Shown here: positions 55,482 through 64,000 of the stretch, piece by piece
Layout: each line of letters starts with the position of its first letter
How positions within the stretch are numbered: position 1 is the first letter of the stretch
NCBI RefSeq assembly: GCF_021608225.1
Contig: NZ_JAKIJS010000001.1
Span: forward strand, 930,001 to 994,000
Length of the DNA stretch: 64,000 bases
Origin: Pseudalkalibacillus berkeleyi
GTDB lineage: Bacteria; Bacillota; Bacilli; Bacillales; Fictibacillaceae
Reading direction: 5' to 3'
Made by a program: the position numbers and the translations under genes
Notes under the pieces: generated by a model
The model's input: the letters and a program-made list of their open reading frames with translations, nothing else
What the model was told of the DNA's origin: nothing
The model's database searches: none

Positions 55482-56343
55482 TCAGGCTGAAATGCTTAGG
55501 CAAAGGTTGAACAATGAATCAAGAACTGCCAAAGTGTGTGCTGTTGTCAGTGGGAAAGGTGGAGTTGGTAAATCCAATTTCACCGTGAATCTCGCTCTTT
55601 CACTCATTCAATCTGGCTCGAAAGTCTTATTATTGGATTTGGATATTGGAATGGCCAACTTAGATATCTTGATGGGTGTTCATTCTAAATATACGATCGT
55701 TGATATGGTTGAGGAAGAAAGACCGATTATAGAAATGATCGAAACAGGACCTGGAGGGCTTGAATTTATTGCTGGGGGAAATGGACTGAATCATCTCTTT
55801 CAACTCAATGACCGTCAATTCAACCATTTTTGCGAACAGATCAACAACATTCAAGATTCCTATGATTATATATTCTTAGATATGGCGGCAGGGGCTTCAA
55901 AAGATGGATTGCAATTCATCACAGCAGCTGATCAAATTTTGCTCATCACGACACCAGAGCCTACTGCAATCACTGATGCGTATGCAATGCTTAAATTCGT
56001 TCATAAACAAGACCCAAATGTAAATGTGTCCATCACTGTAAATAGAGCTGAAAACCACGCCGAAGGAATAGATATTGCGGATCGCGTACAATATGCATCC
56101 CGCCAATTTCTTCAAAAGGAACTTTCTTTACTGGGCGTGTTGCCCGAAGATCCTTCAGTGTTTAAGGCGGTAAAAGTTCAACAGCCTTATCTCTTATATG
56201 ATCCAAACACTAAAATTTCGAAAGCTATGTTACAGATGACGACCACGTTCAAAAATGGTTCTGAGTATAATCGAACTGCAAAGGATGACGGGTTTATCCA
56301 AAAGCTTACGAGATACTTTAAAAGAAAGCAGGGGGTCAAATGA
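55474..56343 (+). CDS. flhG: MinD-like flagellar number ATPase FlhG (YlxH)
   Basis: FlhG is a ParA/MinD ATPase that stimulates FlhF and helps set flagellar number and C-ring assembly. From TTG 55474 the product is 289 residues, with an N-terminal DQAEMLRQRL helix that resembles the FlhF-activating motif. The deviant Walker A VSGKGGVGKSNFTVN lies near 29, with LLLDLDIGMANLDILMG near 58. ATG 55465 is also in frame but leaves no space after GGAG at 55461-55464. It overlaps cheB by 4 bases. Confidence 0.93.
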   Translation: MRDQAEMLRQRLNNESRTAKVCAVVSGKGGVGKSNFTVNLALSLIQSGSKVLLLDLDIGMANLDILMGVHSKYTIVDMVEEERPIIEMIETGPGGLEFIAGGNGLNHLFQLNDRQFNHFCEQINNIQDSYDYIFLDMAAGASKDGLQFITAADQILLITTPEPTAITDAYAMLKFVHKQDPNVNVSITVNRAENHAEGIDIADRVQYASRQFLQKELSLLGVLPEDPSVFKAVKVQQPYLLYDPNTKISKAMLQMTTTFKNGSEYNRTAKDDGFIQKLTRYFKRKQGVK

Positions 56344-57410
56344 ACATAATTAACGTATTAATTGTAGATGATTCAGCATTCATGCGGAAAGTCTTATCTG
56401 ACCTCCTCTCAAGTGATCCATCCATTAAAGTTGTAGGAACGGCTCGGAATGGAGCAGATGCTCTCGATAAAGTACCGAAACTGAAACCAGACGTCATAAC
56501 TTTAGATGTGGAAATGCCAATTATGGATGGTCTTCAAACATTGAAAGTTATTGTCGATCAATACGCTATACCTGTCATTATGGTGAGTAGTGTTACAAAG
56601 GCAGGAACAACACAAACGATTGAAGCGATGCAAAGCGGTGCAATTGACTTTATTTCTAAGCCATCTGGATCCATCTCGTTAGACATACATAAAGTGCAAG
56701 ACGAACTTATTCAAAAGGTAAAAGTTGCTTCAAAAGTTAAAATACCAAAAGAATTTAAAGAATTGCCGCCTACAAGCCCAAAGCCTCTTGTAGCAAAGTA
56801 CTTACTTGACGATAAGAAAAAAGGGGAGTCAATTAGAAAAAAAATTATCACGATTGGCACATCAACGGGTGGACCAAAGGCTTTAGTAGAGGTTATTTCC
56901 AAACTTCCTAAAGACCTTAATGCACCTGTAGTAGTTGTACAACACATGCCAAAGGGTTTCACAAAATCATTAGCAGAACGATTGAATAAATTATCAGAAT
57001 TGAATGTGAAAGAAGCTGTACATGGAGAGATCATACACGATGGCTGGGTATATGTAGCGCCAGGCGGATCTCATTTAAAGATCGAACAACAAAAGGAAGA
57101 GCTCATTGTTTCCTTAGACGATGATACACCACCAACAAGGGGACATCGACCTTCAGTTGATGAAATGTATTTCAGTCTTTCCAAACTGAAAGAAGTTGAA
57201 AAAATTGCCGTAATTATGACGGGGATGGGCACAGATGGTACGAATGGACTTCTTTCCTTAAAGAACGATTCAAGAACAATAGCGATAGCTGAATCGGAAG
57301 CTTCATGTATCGTTTATGGTATGCCAAGATCTGCTATTGCTACAAGACAAGTAGATGATATCGTTCCAGTTAAAGAAATTGCGAGTCGAATCGTACATCA
57401 CTTAAAGTAG
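56340..57410 (+). CDS. cheB: Chemoreceptor methylesterase CheB
   Basis: CheB demethylates chemoreceptors during adaptation. The 356-residue protein has a receiver domain (1-120) with Asp10, Asp11 and phosphorylation site Asp56. A linker leads to the methylesterase domain (about 165-355), with the catalytic serine in GTSTGGPKAL, histidine in VVQHMPKGFT and aspartate in MTGMGTDGTNGL. It overlaps flhG by 4 bases and is followed by cheA after 14 bases. Confidence 0.97.
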   Translation: MNIINVLIVDDSAFMRKVLSDLLSSDPSIKVVGTARNGADALDKVPKLKPDVITLDVEMPIMDGLQTLKVIVDQYAIPVIMVSSVTKAGTTQTIEAMQSGAIDFISKPSGSISLDIHKVQDELIQKVKVASKVKIPKEFKELPPTSPKPLVAKYLLDDKKKGESIRKKIITIGTSTGGPKALVEVISKLPKDLNAPVVVVQHMPKGFTKSLAERLNKLSELNVKEAVHGEIIHDGWVYVAPGGSHLKIEQQKEELIVSLDDDTPPTRGHRPSVDEMYFSLSKLKEVEKIAVIMTGMGTDGTNGLLSLKNDSRTIAIAESEASCIVYGMPRSAIATRQVDDIVPVKEIASRIVHHLK

Positions 57411-57424
57411 GAGGGTCAATCAAT

Positions 57425-59413
57425 ATGGATATGAATCAATATTTAGATGTGTTTGTCGAAGAAAGTAGAGAACATTTGCAAGCAATAAATGAACATATGA
57501 TGAAGCTTGAAAATTCTCCTACAGATCTTTCAATAATTAATGATATCTTTCGCTCAGCGCATACATTAAAAGGCATGTCTGCCACGATGGGATACGAAGA
57601 TTTGGCAAGCCTTACCCATCAAATGGAAAATGTACTTGATGCAATCAGACAAGAGAAAATCACTGTTAAAGACATGACGGTAGATGCACTATTTGAATCT
57701 GTGGATCACTTAGAAGCTATGGTGGAATCAATCATTGCTGGTGGAGACGGGAAACGGGATGTAAGTGAAATCGTTGGAAATCTTAACCATATTGAAACGG
57801 GCAAAGCGGATACGACCATTGACAATCACCAACCCTCACAAATGGGTGGAGAGTTAGACGAATTTCAAAGGTCTATTCTTCAACAATCTGTTGAACAAGG
57901 ACTTCAACCCTTCTCTGTTACTGTTGAGCTCGAAAAGAGCTGTATGTTAAAAGCAGTAAGAGTTTATATGATTTTTGAAGTCATTGAACAAATTTCTGAA
58001 GTCATTCAATCTACCCCATCGGTCAGCGACCTTGAAGAAGAGAAGTTTGAACAATCATTTACGGTCACACTCATATCTGAGTCAAAGGCAAATGAAATTA
58101 AAGATAAGATTAGCAACGTCTCTGAAGTGGACAATGTATCTGTAACACCAATAGAGGTTGGTCAATTGAGCAATGTTGAATCGGCTGCTGCTATTGAAGT
58201 AGAGCAACCTGAAATGAAGAAGAAAGAAACAGATGCACCTAAAGAGAACACAAATAAACCTGTTAATAACAAAACAATGCGGGTTAATATTAGTAGACTC
58301 GATGCTTTAATGAATTTATTTGAAGAACTTGTCATTGATCGAGGGCGGTTAGAAGCATTAGCGAAAGATATTGACAATAGTAGTTTGACAGACACTGTTG
58401 AACACATTACTCGTTTAACCGGAGATTTACAAGATTCATTGCTAACGATGCGAATGGTTCCGATAGATCAAGTATTTAATCGTTTCCCACGCATGATTAG
58501 AAGCTTATCAAAAGAGCTTGGAAAGAAAATTAATTTCACAATTACAGGTGGAGAAACAGAACTGGATCGTACTGTTATTGATGAAATTGGAGACCCTCTT
58601 GTACATTTACTTCGGAATTCGGTTGATCATGGTATTGAAATGCCTGAAAAGCGAGTAAAAGCAGAGAAACCTGAGGAGGGTACCATTTCTTTAACTGCTT
58701 ATCATAGTGGTAACCACATTTATATCGAGATAGAAGATGATGGTGGAGGTATTAATAGAGAGAAAGTACTCGAGAAAGCAATCGAAAATAATATCGTTAA
58801 AGAATCTATGGCAGACGGAATGGAAGATCATGAAGTTTATCAGTTGTTGTTCGCTTCAGGGTTCAGCACTGCTGATACAGTTTCTGATATATCCGGGAGA
58901 GGTGTAGGACTCGATGTCGTTAAAAGTAAGATAGAGTCTCTCGGTGGATCTATATCTGTAACCTCTAAAACAGGTGAAGGGTCTAAATTTGCAATTGAAC
59001 TACCTCTTACATTATCTATTTTGTCCGTTATGTTGATTACGACAGGATCAGAAACATATGCCATACCATTATCGAACATTGTAGAAAGTATTATGATCCC
59101 TAAGAGTGAGGTATTGAAGGCACATAATCAACTCGTCATTGATTTTCGTGGCAGAGTGGTTCCTCTCCTCTCCCTTAAAGAAGTGTTAGGTGTAGAAGGT
59201 ACTTCTAAGGAGAAAGATCAATATTCAATCGTAGTCGTAAGAAAAGGTGATCAGATGGCTGCATTAATCGTTGATGATTTTATTAGTCAGCAGGAGGTTG
59301 TGCTTAAGCCATTAGGTGATTATTTAGCGAATGTATTTGCAATTTCTGGCGCAACAATTCTTGGCGATGGAAAGGTGTCATTAATTCTAGATTGTAATGA
59401 TTTGATCAAATAA
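57425..59413 (+). CDS. cheA: Chemotaxis histidine kinase CheA
   Basis: CheA autophosphorylates in response to receptors and passes phosphate to CheY and CheB. The 662-residue protein has an HPt domain with His46 in FRSAHTLKG, a P2 response-regulator-binding domain (about 145-245) and a P3 dimerisation domain (about 280-345). The ATPase domain carries the N box HLLRNSVDHGIE near 400 and the G boxes IEIEDDGGGI and ISGRGVGLDVVKSKIESLGG. A C-terminal CheW-like domain covers about 525-660. cheW follows 13 bases later. Confidence 0.97.
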   Translation: MDMNQYLDVFVEESREHLQAINEHMMKLENSPTDLSIINDIFRSAHTLKGMSATMGYEDLASLTHQMENVLDAIRQEKITVKDMTVDALFESVDHLEAMVESIIAGGDGKRDVSEIVGNLNHIETGKADTTIDNHQPSQMGGELDEFQRSILQQSVEQGLQPFSVTVELEKSCMLKAVRVYMIFEVIEQISEVIQSTPSVSDLEEEKFEQSFTVTLISESKANEIKDKISNVSEVDNVSVTPIEVGQLSNVESAAAIEVEQPEMKKKETDAPKENTNKPVNNKTMRVNISRLDALMNLFEELVIDRGRLEALAKDIDNSSLTDTVEHITRLTGDLQDSLLTMRMVPIDQVFNRFPRMIRSLSKELGKKINFTITGGETELDRTVIDEIGDPLVHLLRNSVDHGIEMPEKRVKAEKPEEGTISLTAYHSGNHIYIEIEDDGGGINREKVLEKAIENNIVKESMADGMEDHEVYQLLFASGFSTADTVSDISGRGVGLDVVKSKIESLGGSISVTSKTGEGSKFAIELPLTLSILSVMLITTGSETYAIPLSNIVESIMIPKSEVLKAHNQLVIDFRGRVVPLLSLKEVLGVEGTSKEKDQYSIVVVRKGDQMAALIVDDFISQQEVVLKPLGDYLANVFAISGATILGDGKVSLILDCNDLIK

Positions 59414-59426
59414 GGGAGGATTTATT

Positions 59427-59912
59427 ATGTCAGAATTGAAAACAGTAGAAACAGAGATGAAAGCAATTGTATTCCAATTGATGGATGAGGAATATGGCGT
59501 TGATGTCCATCAAGTACGCTCAATTGAACGTATGCAAGAAATAACCAGAGTTCCAAGAACGCCCTCCTTTGTGAAAGGAGTCATTAATCTCCGAGGTATC
59601 GTAACACCTGTCATTGATTTAAGAAGTCGCTTTGATTTAGAAGAATCTGAACATACGGAAGAAACCAGAATCATCATTGTCAATGCAAATGATATTGAAG
59701 TCGGAATGATCGTTGACGCCGCAAATGATGTCATTGATGTTCCTGTGAATGCCGTTGAACAAGCCCCTAAAGTCGTTGGAGGCGTTGATGCAGAATACTT
59801 GGACGGAGTAGCTAAACTTGAAAAAAGACTCCTTATACTATTAAATCTTGAAAAGGTACTGAACCCTGAAGAAATGGATTCGTTAAGGAATTTTAAGGAG
59901 CAAAGTGAATGA
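59427..59912 (+). CDS. cheW: Chemotaxis coupling protein CheW
   Basis: CheW links chemoreceptors to CheA. The 161-residue protein is a single CheW/SH3-like domain with FQLMDEEYGVDVHQVRSIER, VKGVINLRGIVTPVIDLRSR near 48-67 and a C-terminal LLNLEKVLN. Its stop overlaps cheC by 4 bases. Confidence 0.97.
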   Translation: MSELKTVETEMKAIVFQLMDEEYGVDVHQVRSIERMQEITRVPRTPSFVKGVINLRGIVTPVIDLRSRFDLEESEHTEETRIIIVNANDIEVGMIVDAANDVIDVPVNAVEQAPKVVGGVDAEYLDGVAKLEKRLLILLNLEKVLNPEEMDSLRNFKEQSE

Positions 59913-60547
59913 TCACGCCGGAACGATTATCTGACTTGCACAAAGATATTCTAAAAGAAATTGGGAATATCGGAGCAGGTCATGCTGCAACAGCATTATC
60001 CGGTTTAGTTAATAAAGCAATAGATATGCATGTCCCTTCAGTTAAATTAGCTCGCTTCCATGAAGTGACAGATTTGGTGGGTGGTGAAGAAACAGTAGTT
60101 GCAGCCACCTTCCTTAGAGTAACTGGTGATGCACCAGGGAATATGTTTTTTATTTTGACAATTGACGAAGCAGTTTCCTACTTGAAAGATTTAACGGGAG
60201 ATAACCGGATCGATGAAGAAAGTATTCTTGCTTGTGATATGACTAGGTCAGCATTACAAGAAACTGGGAATATATTAGCGGGATCATATCTATCATCATT
60301 TTCCGACTTTACAGGCTTACATTTATCTCCATCAGTACCTCATTTAACTGTGGACATGGCGGGGGCGATTTTATCCGCAGGACTCGTAGAAATGTCACAG
60401 GTGAGTGATTATGCAATCATCATTGATACACAATTAAAGGAATCAGAGGGTGAACGGACAGGAATTGATGGACATTTTCTGTTACTCCCTGATCCGGACT
60501 CATTCGAAAAAATCTTCTACTCACTTGGAGTCCCGTTAGATGAATAA
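59909..60547 (+). CDS. cheC: CheY-P phosphatase CheC
   Basis: CheC dephosphorylates CheY-P and binds CheD to tune adaptation. The 212-residue protein has both active-site signatures: ILKEIGNIGAGHAATALSG near 14-32 and SALQETGNILAGSYLSSF near 110-127. It overlaps cheW by 4 bases and cheD by 8 bases, fitting stoichiometric production with CheD. Confidence 0.96.
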   Translation: MITPERLSDLHKDILKEIGNIGAGHAATALSGLVNKAIDMHVPSVKLARFHEVTDLVGGEETVVAATFLRVTGDAPGNMFFILTIDEAVSYLKDLTGDNRIDEESILACDMTRSALQETGNILAGSYLSSFSDFTGLHLSPSVPHLTVDMAGAILSAGLVEMSQVSDYAIIIDTQLKESEGERTGIDGHFLLLPDPDSFEKIFYSLGVPLDE

Positions 60548-61043
60548 AACAAAGACTGAAACCATTCAGGTGAAAATTTCAGATTATCAGCTTGCTCAAC
60601 CGTCTCAAATACTGAAAACAACTGGATTAGGATCTTGCATTGGCGTAGTAATTTATCATCCATCTAAACAAGTAGCAGGCATGGCACATGTGATGCTTCC
60701 GAGTTCAAAGCTATCAAAAGGCAGTACGTTTAATTTAGCAAAATACGCAGATACAGCAATACCAGAAATGGTCAATGAAATGAAACAAACCTTTAAGGTG
60801 AGTCCAACGCAATTAATTGCCAAAATGGCTGGTGGCGCTCAAATGTTTCAATTTACTGGGAAGAGTGAAGCATTACGAGTGGGACCTAGAAATGCTGAAG
60901 CAGTTAAGGAAGCGTTGGAAATATTGAAGATACCACTCGTTGCTGAAGATGTTGGTGGACAGAACGGCAGAACAATTGAATTCAACACAGATGACAATAT
61001 GCTTTCTATAAGGACAATCCATAAAGGGATCACAACCATATAG
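60540..61043 (+). CDS. cheD: Chemoreceptor glutamine deamidase CheD
   Basis: CheD deamidates receptor glutamines and is controlled by CheC. The 167-residue protein has the catalytic cysteine in TGLGSCIGVVIYH near 34, the histidine in AGMAHVMLP near 50 and the threonine in KGSTFNLAKYA near 64. It overlaps cheC by 8 bases. sigD begins 43 bases after the stop. Confidence 0.96.
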   Translation: MNKTKTETIQVKISDYQLAQPSQILKTTGLGSCIGVVIYHPSKQVAGMAHVMLPSSKLSKGSTFNLAKYADTAIPEMVNEMKQTFKVSPTQLIAKMAGGAQMFQFTGKSEALRVGPRNAEAVKEALEILKIPLVAEDVGGQNGRTIEFNTDDNMLSIRTIHKGITTI

Positions 61044-61086
61044 AAGTATCCATGGATGGAAGAGTATGATGACAAGGAGGGATAGG

Positions 61087-61854
61087 ATGCGTAAGGGGGC
61101 GACTTCTGAAGCGAATACACATTGGGAAAACTGGGCAAAGTTTCGTGATAAAGATTCGTGTGAGGCATTATTGGAATTACATTTACCTCTAGTTCAGTAT
61201 CACGTACAACGTATCGCAGTCGGATTACCAAGGAATGTCAACAAGGATGAATTACGTAGCCATGGTCTTTTAGGGTTGTATGATGCCTTGAAGAAATTCG
61301 ATCCAACAAGGGATTTGAAGTTCGACACATATGCTTCATTCCGTATAAGAGGTGCAATCTTAGATGGTCTGCGAAGAGAAGATTGGCTGCCACGTTCATT
61401 GAGGGAAAAGACAAAGAAAATCGAATCTGCGATTGAGAGAATGGAACAGGAGAGAATGCGATCTGTCAGTGCTGCAGAAGTTGCTGAGGAAATCAACTTT
61501 TCTGAGGAAGAAGTACTGACGATTATGTCAGAGAGTTTCTTAGCGAATGTCCTTTCAATTGATGAAGAGAACAAAGATAGTGACACAAGTGAAAAAGTAG
61601 GATATACAATAGAAGATAAGAAAGTAGAAACACCTGAAAACCTTATGTTAACAGGTGAATTACATACTCACCTTGCGGAAGTGATCAAAGAATTGAATGA
61701 GAAAGAGCAACTCGTTGTGAGTTTGTTCTATTATGAAGAATTAACACTAACAGAAATTGGACACGTACTAGGCTTGTCAACTTCTCGTATTTCACAAATC
61801 CATTCGAAATCACTTTTTAAACTTAAAGGTGTACTTAAGAAGTATTTGAATTAA
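61087..61854 (+). CDS. sigD: RNA polymerase sigma factor SigD (motility)
   Basis: SigD drives late flagellar, chemotaxis and autolysin genes. The 255-residue protein has region 2 with LLGLYDALKKFDPTRDLKFD and TYASFRIRGAILDGLRRED. Region 3 contains LREKTKKIESAIERMEQ, and region 4 ELTLTEIGHVLGLSTSRISQ near 220-240. Earlier ATG codons at 61066 and 61069 are in or near frame, but AAGGAGG at 61074-61080 supports ATG 61087. It is near the operon end, so output depends on transcription reaching it. A hairpin follows 108 bases after its stop. Confidence 0.96.
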   Translation: MRKGATSEANTHWENWAKFRDKDSCEALLELHLPLVQYHVQRIAVGLPRNVNKDELRSHGLLGLYDALKKFDPTRDLKFDTYASFRIRGAILDGLRREDWLPRSLREKTKKIESAIERMEQERMRSVSAAEVAEEINFSEEEVLTIMSESFLANVLSIDEENKDSDTSEKVGYTIEDKKVETPENLMLTGELHTHLAEVIKELNEKEQLVVSLFYYEELTLTEIGHVLGLSTSRISQIHSKSLFKLKGVLKKYLN

Positions 61855-61962
61855 AGACGAACAGAATGTCGCTTTTAGTTGATCATTTCATAGAACAAAA
61901 CATCCTTATAGGAAAAGTCATGAGGCTGGGTGTAACTACATTGTCAACTACATGATTGTTGA

Positions 61963-61995
61963 AGGGCTGAACCAAAGAAAGTTTTGGTAAGCCCT
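61963..61995 (+). terminator. Hairpin between sigD and the fapA gene
   Basis: AGGGCT at 61963-61968 pairs with AGCCCT at 61990-61995, and ACCAAA/TTTGGT extends the stem inward. The tail CTTTC is weak. It may partially terminate the fla/che transcript after sigD. The same gap has an 8-bp direct repeat, AACTACAT at 61934-61941 and 61946-61953. Confidence 0.5.
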
Positions 61996-62034
61996 CTTTC
62001 AGTATCTGCATCTCATTTATTAGGGGGGAATATT

Positions 62035-63408
62035 GTGGGGATTGATCTCATTTCAGAAAGTGTTCAGTTGAAAGTTAAAGAGAATGGCATGAGTGCCATT
62101 CTTGTTCCAACTTCGTCCGTTAAGGAAGCGGTTACATTAGATGCTCTTCTTGATTTCCTAACGGATAACCAAATTATTTATGGAATTAATCTGGATGTCT
62201 TGGAGTCAATTGTAGTTGACTTAGATAACTGGAACGAGCCGATTAAGATTGCAGAAGGTATGAAACCAGTAGACGGTGAGCCTGGATACATTAGTCCCGT
62301 CTTAAATGAAACCGAATCTACGAATTTAGAAGCACGTTTTGTTGATTTGAGATCTCCCACACGTATTCAATCAGTCAAAAAAGGTGATCTGATCGCTAAG
62401 ATTGTTCCACATACACTCGGTACGGATGGAATGAATGTTATGGGAGAAAAAGTTGTAGCAAAGCCTGGTAAGCCACTCCAAGTAAAGGAAACAAAACATA
62501 CCAAGGTAGATTTTACTACTAACAAAATTATTGCACGCTCAGATGGACAAGTAAGCTACCAAAAGCGATCTGTTCACGTATTCCCTGTATATGAAGTAAA
62601 TAGCGACTTAGACTTAAACACAGGGAATTTGTCGTTTACAGGAAATATTCATATACATGGAGATGTCCCCTCTGGCTATACGATAAGCGCAGATGGTGAC
62701 GTGAGGATCGCGGGTTCTGTTGAGGCATCAGATATTCAAGCAGGTGGATCTATATTCATACGTGATGGAATTTCTGGACAAGGAAAAGGAACGATCAGTG
62801 CTGGTTGCGATGTTAGAACAGGGTATATTAATCAAGGCTCTGTTACGGCCGGCGGTGATCTACACACAGGTCTGATTAACCATAGTTATGTTCAAGTAGA
62901 CGGATCAGTTTTTTGTGAAAAGGATAAAGGAATCATTCATGGAGGGAGCATCTCTGCTGGAGTAAATGTTCATGTTAAGCAGGCTGGGAACGAACTTATG
63001 TCGAAAACACAGTTTTATTTTGGTGTTCCCCAACATGTTATTCGTCAAAGTGATCATTTATCGTCTAAGGTAAAAGAAGAAGAGGAGAACTTGAAAAAGT
63101 TACTCAAGCTACAATCAAGAATAGAGCAAAAGAATGAAGATGATCGAACCACCCAAGAAAGAGTCCTCCTTCTTAAAATCAAAAACACATTTAATCAGTC
63201 AGAAAATCTAGTAAAACAACTTCAATCTGAGCTGGACATCGTTCGGGAGGATTTTGTAGAGGTCACTAACCATTCTTTGTTTGTTCGTGGAGTTGTATTT
63301 CCAGGAGTTGAAACAACCTTCGGTAAATATAAGAGAGTATTAAAATCTGAATATAAGGCAGTAGAAATGAAACTCGTATCGGGCGAGGTCATCATCAAGC
63401 ACTTGTAA
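62035..63408 (+). CDS. fapA: FapA (DUF342) family protein
   Basis: DUF342/FapA proteins are encoded near flagellar or sporulation genes; their biochemical function is not settled. The 457-residue product has an alpha/beta N-terminal region (about 1-160) with VDGEPGYISPVLNE and KKGDLIAKIVPHTLGTDGMN. A right-handed beta-helix of Gly-rich repeats (about 205-320) follows, for example SFTGNIHIHGDVPSGYTISA and GSVTAGGDLHTGLINHSY. A coiled coil (about 345-405) and a small C-terminal domain end it. The frame opens at 61984 inside a hairpin; AGGGGGGAA supports GTG 62035. B. subtilis lacks it between sigD and swrB. Confidence 0.87.
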   Translation: MGIDLISESVQLKVKENGMSAILVPTSSVKEAVTLDALLDFLTDNQIIYGINLDVLESIVVDLDNWNEPIKIAEGMKPVDGEPGYISPVLNETESTNLEARFVDLRSPTRIQSVKKGDLIAKIVPHTLGTDGMNVMGEKVVAKPGKPLQVKETKHTKVDFTTNKIIARSDGQVSYQKRSVHVFPVYEVNSDLDLNTGNLSFTGNIHIHGDVPSGYTISADGDVRIAGSVEASDIQAGGSIFIRDGISGQGKGTISAGCDVRTGYINQGSVTAGGDLHTGLINHSYVQVDGSVFCEKDKGIIHGGSISAGVNVHVKQAGNELMSKTQFYFGVPQHVIRQSDHLSSKVKEEEENLKKLLKLQSRIEQKNEDDRTTQERVLLLKIKNTFNQSENLVKQLQSELDIVREDFVEVTNHSLFVRGVVFPGVETTFGKYKRVLKSEYKAVEMKLVSGEVIIKHL

Positions 63409-63450
63409 TGTTTGCAAATGGAATTTATGTATTCCGGATTGGAGGGAAAG

Positions 63451-63939
63451 ATGACGGGATTTATACTCGGAATCAGCTTTGTCATTCACATCATAACACT
63501 TCTCTCATTAATTGTTTTATGGAAGAGATACCAAGCCAATGACCACCAAGAAATCCAAAGGGCAAAGAAAGAAATGGAAGACATATTAGTCGCTTATACG
63601 ACTGAAATGAAAGAAGAGAATGATGCATTCCTACTAGAATTACGTCAAGTAGCAAACCAGTCACCTAAACCACATGACGGCCAGACAGATATAACCCTTA
63701 ATAAGCAAAATGAAAATGAAGAACAAGTAAATGATAAACCAGCAGCAGCGCAAACTGAAGATACAATTGATTACGCCCCACCGATCAATTATGAAGAAGA
63801 GACATACGGACCATCCCTAATTTCACAAGTACTTTCCTTACAAGGTAGAGGTTTATCACTAGACGAAATCGCTAAATCTTTGAACAAGGGCAAAGGTGAA
63901 ATAGAGTTAATGATAAAATTTCATCAAGATGGACAATAG
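63451..63939 (+). CDS. swrB: SwrB-like swarming motility protein (YlxL)
   Basis: SwrB activates the flagellar export apparatus in B. subtilis and ends the fla/che operon there. The 162-residue protein has one N-terminal membrane segment (about 3-24), a coiled coil (about 27-65), and a low-complexity Asn/Gln/Glu linker. A C-terminal helix-turn-helix-like end, GRGLSLDEIAKSLNKGKGEI, completes it. GGAGGG at 63441-63446 supports ATG 63451; an upstream frame to 63412 is unlikely. Sequence conservation in this family is low, so the call rests on topology and position. Confidence 0.78.
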   Translation: MTGFILGISFVIHIITLLSLIVLWKRYQANDHQEIQRAKKEMEDILVAYTTEMKEENDAFLLELRQVANQSPKPHDGQTDITLNKQNENEEQVNDKPAAAQTEDTIDYAPPINYEEETYGPSLISQVLSLQGRGLSLDEIAKSLNKGKGEIELMIKFHQDGQ

Positions 63940-63943
63940 ATAC

Positions 63944-63973
63944 TTGCTAGATTCATCTGGTATATGTTATATT
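63944..63973 (+). promoter_or_regulatory. Candidate promoter for the next gene (outside window)
   Basis: TTGCTA at 63944-63949 is followed after 18 bases by TATATT at 63968-63973, with the extended -10 element TGT directly before it. In B. subtilis rpsB follows swrB, so this may drive rpsB; the gene itself is not in the window. Confidence 0.45.
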
Positions 63974-64000
63974 TATTCTCGGTGTTTAGTTAGTTGAAAT

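Noticed and set aside
61890-62000. Cyclic-di-GMP riboswitch in the sigD-fapA gap
   Set aside because: The conserved GEMM core segments are absent; only a simple hairpin and a short direct repeat are seen.
1-64000. Mobile elements, CRISPR arrays, tRNA or rRNA genes
   Set aside because: No transposase, phage, cas, CRISPR-like regular repeats or RNA gene signatures were seen; XerC has a housekeeping context.

Overview
The window is a 64 kb stretch of chromosome from a low-G+C, endospore-forming, flagellated Firmicute of the Bacillaceae type. The evidence is the near-complete gene-order match with the yloU-to-fla/che region of Bacillus subtilis, strong AGGAGG-type ribosome binding sites, many TTG and GTG starts, and Bacillaceae-specific genes (fapR, codY, ylxM, ylqG/ylqH, swrD, fliY, swrB). 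No insertion sequences, prophage, CRISPR, tRNA or rRNA genes were seen. All genes lie on the + strand except one small UPF0435 gene.

Layout. 1-5.8 kb: end of an Asp23/YloU gene, fatty-acid kinase fakA, two-subunit serine dehydratase sdaAB/sdaAA and recG. 5.8-9.7 kb: a FapR-controlled fatty acid and phospholipid cluster, fapR-plsX-fabD-fabG, then acpP behind a 300-bp gap holding two copies of a 47-bp repeat. 9.8-17.5 kb: rnc, the reverse-strand UPF0435 gene, smc, ftsY, ylxM and ffh. 17.5-22.5 kb: rpsP, khpA, rimM, trmD, rplS (with a probable L19 leader), lepB, rbgA and rnhB. 22.5-24.6 kb: ylqG (C-terminus FliK-like), ylqH (FlhB C-terminal-like), and an unlisted 52-codon gene resembling a shortened alpha/beta-type small acid-soluble spore protein behind a sigma-G-like promoter. 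24.7-35.2 kb: sucCD, dprA, topA, trmFO, and xerC-hslV-hslU-codY.

35.5-63.9 kb is one long fla/che operon. It encodes the rod and basal body (flgB, flgC, fliE, fliF), the switch and export ATPase (fliG, fliH, fliI, fliJ), an MgtE_N-domain protein (ylxF), hook assembly (fliK, flgD, a TIGR02530-like protein, flgE, swrD), the stator and switch (fliL, fliM, fliY), the export gate (fliO, P, Q, R, flhB, flhA), flagellar placement (flhF, flhG), chemotaxis (cheY, cheB, cheA, cheW, cheC, cheD), sigD, a FapA/DUF342 gene and a SwrB-like gene. Overlapping or abutting stops and starts support polycistronic expression.

The genes are mostly conserved and recognisable, and I found no convincing new multi-gene defence or metabolic system. 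The best leads are the short SASP-like gene, the second FliK-like/FlhB-like pair outside the flagellar operon, the repeat family with a compensatory base change, a hairpin between the only good Shine-Dalgarno and the start of swrD, and repeated motifs in the 359-bp gap between codY and flgB. Start sites were chosen by ribosome binding site spacing and remembered homologues; no searches were run.
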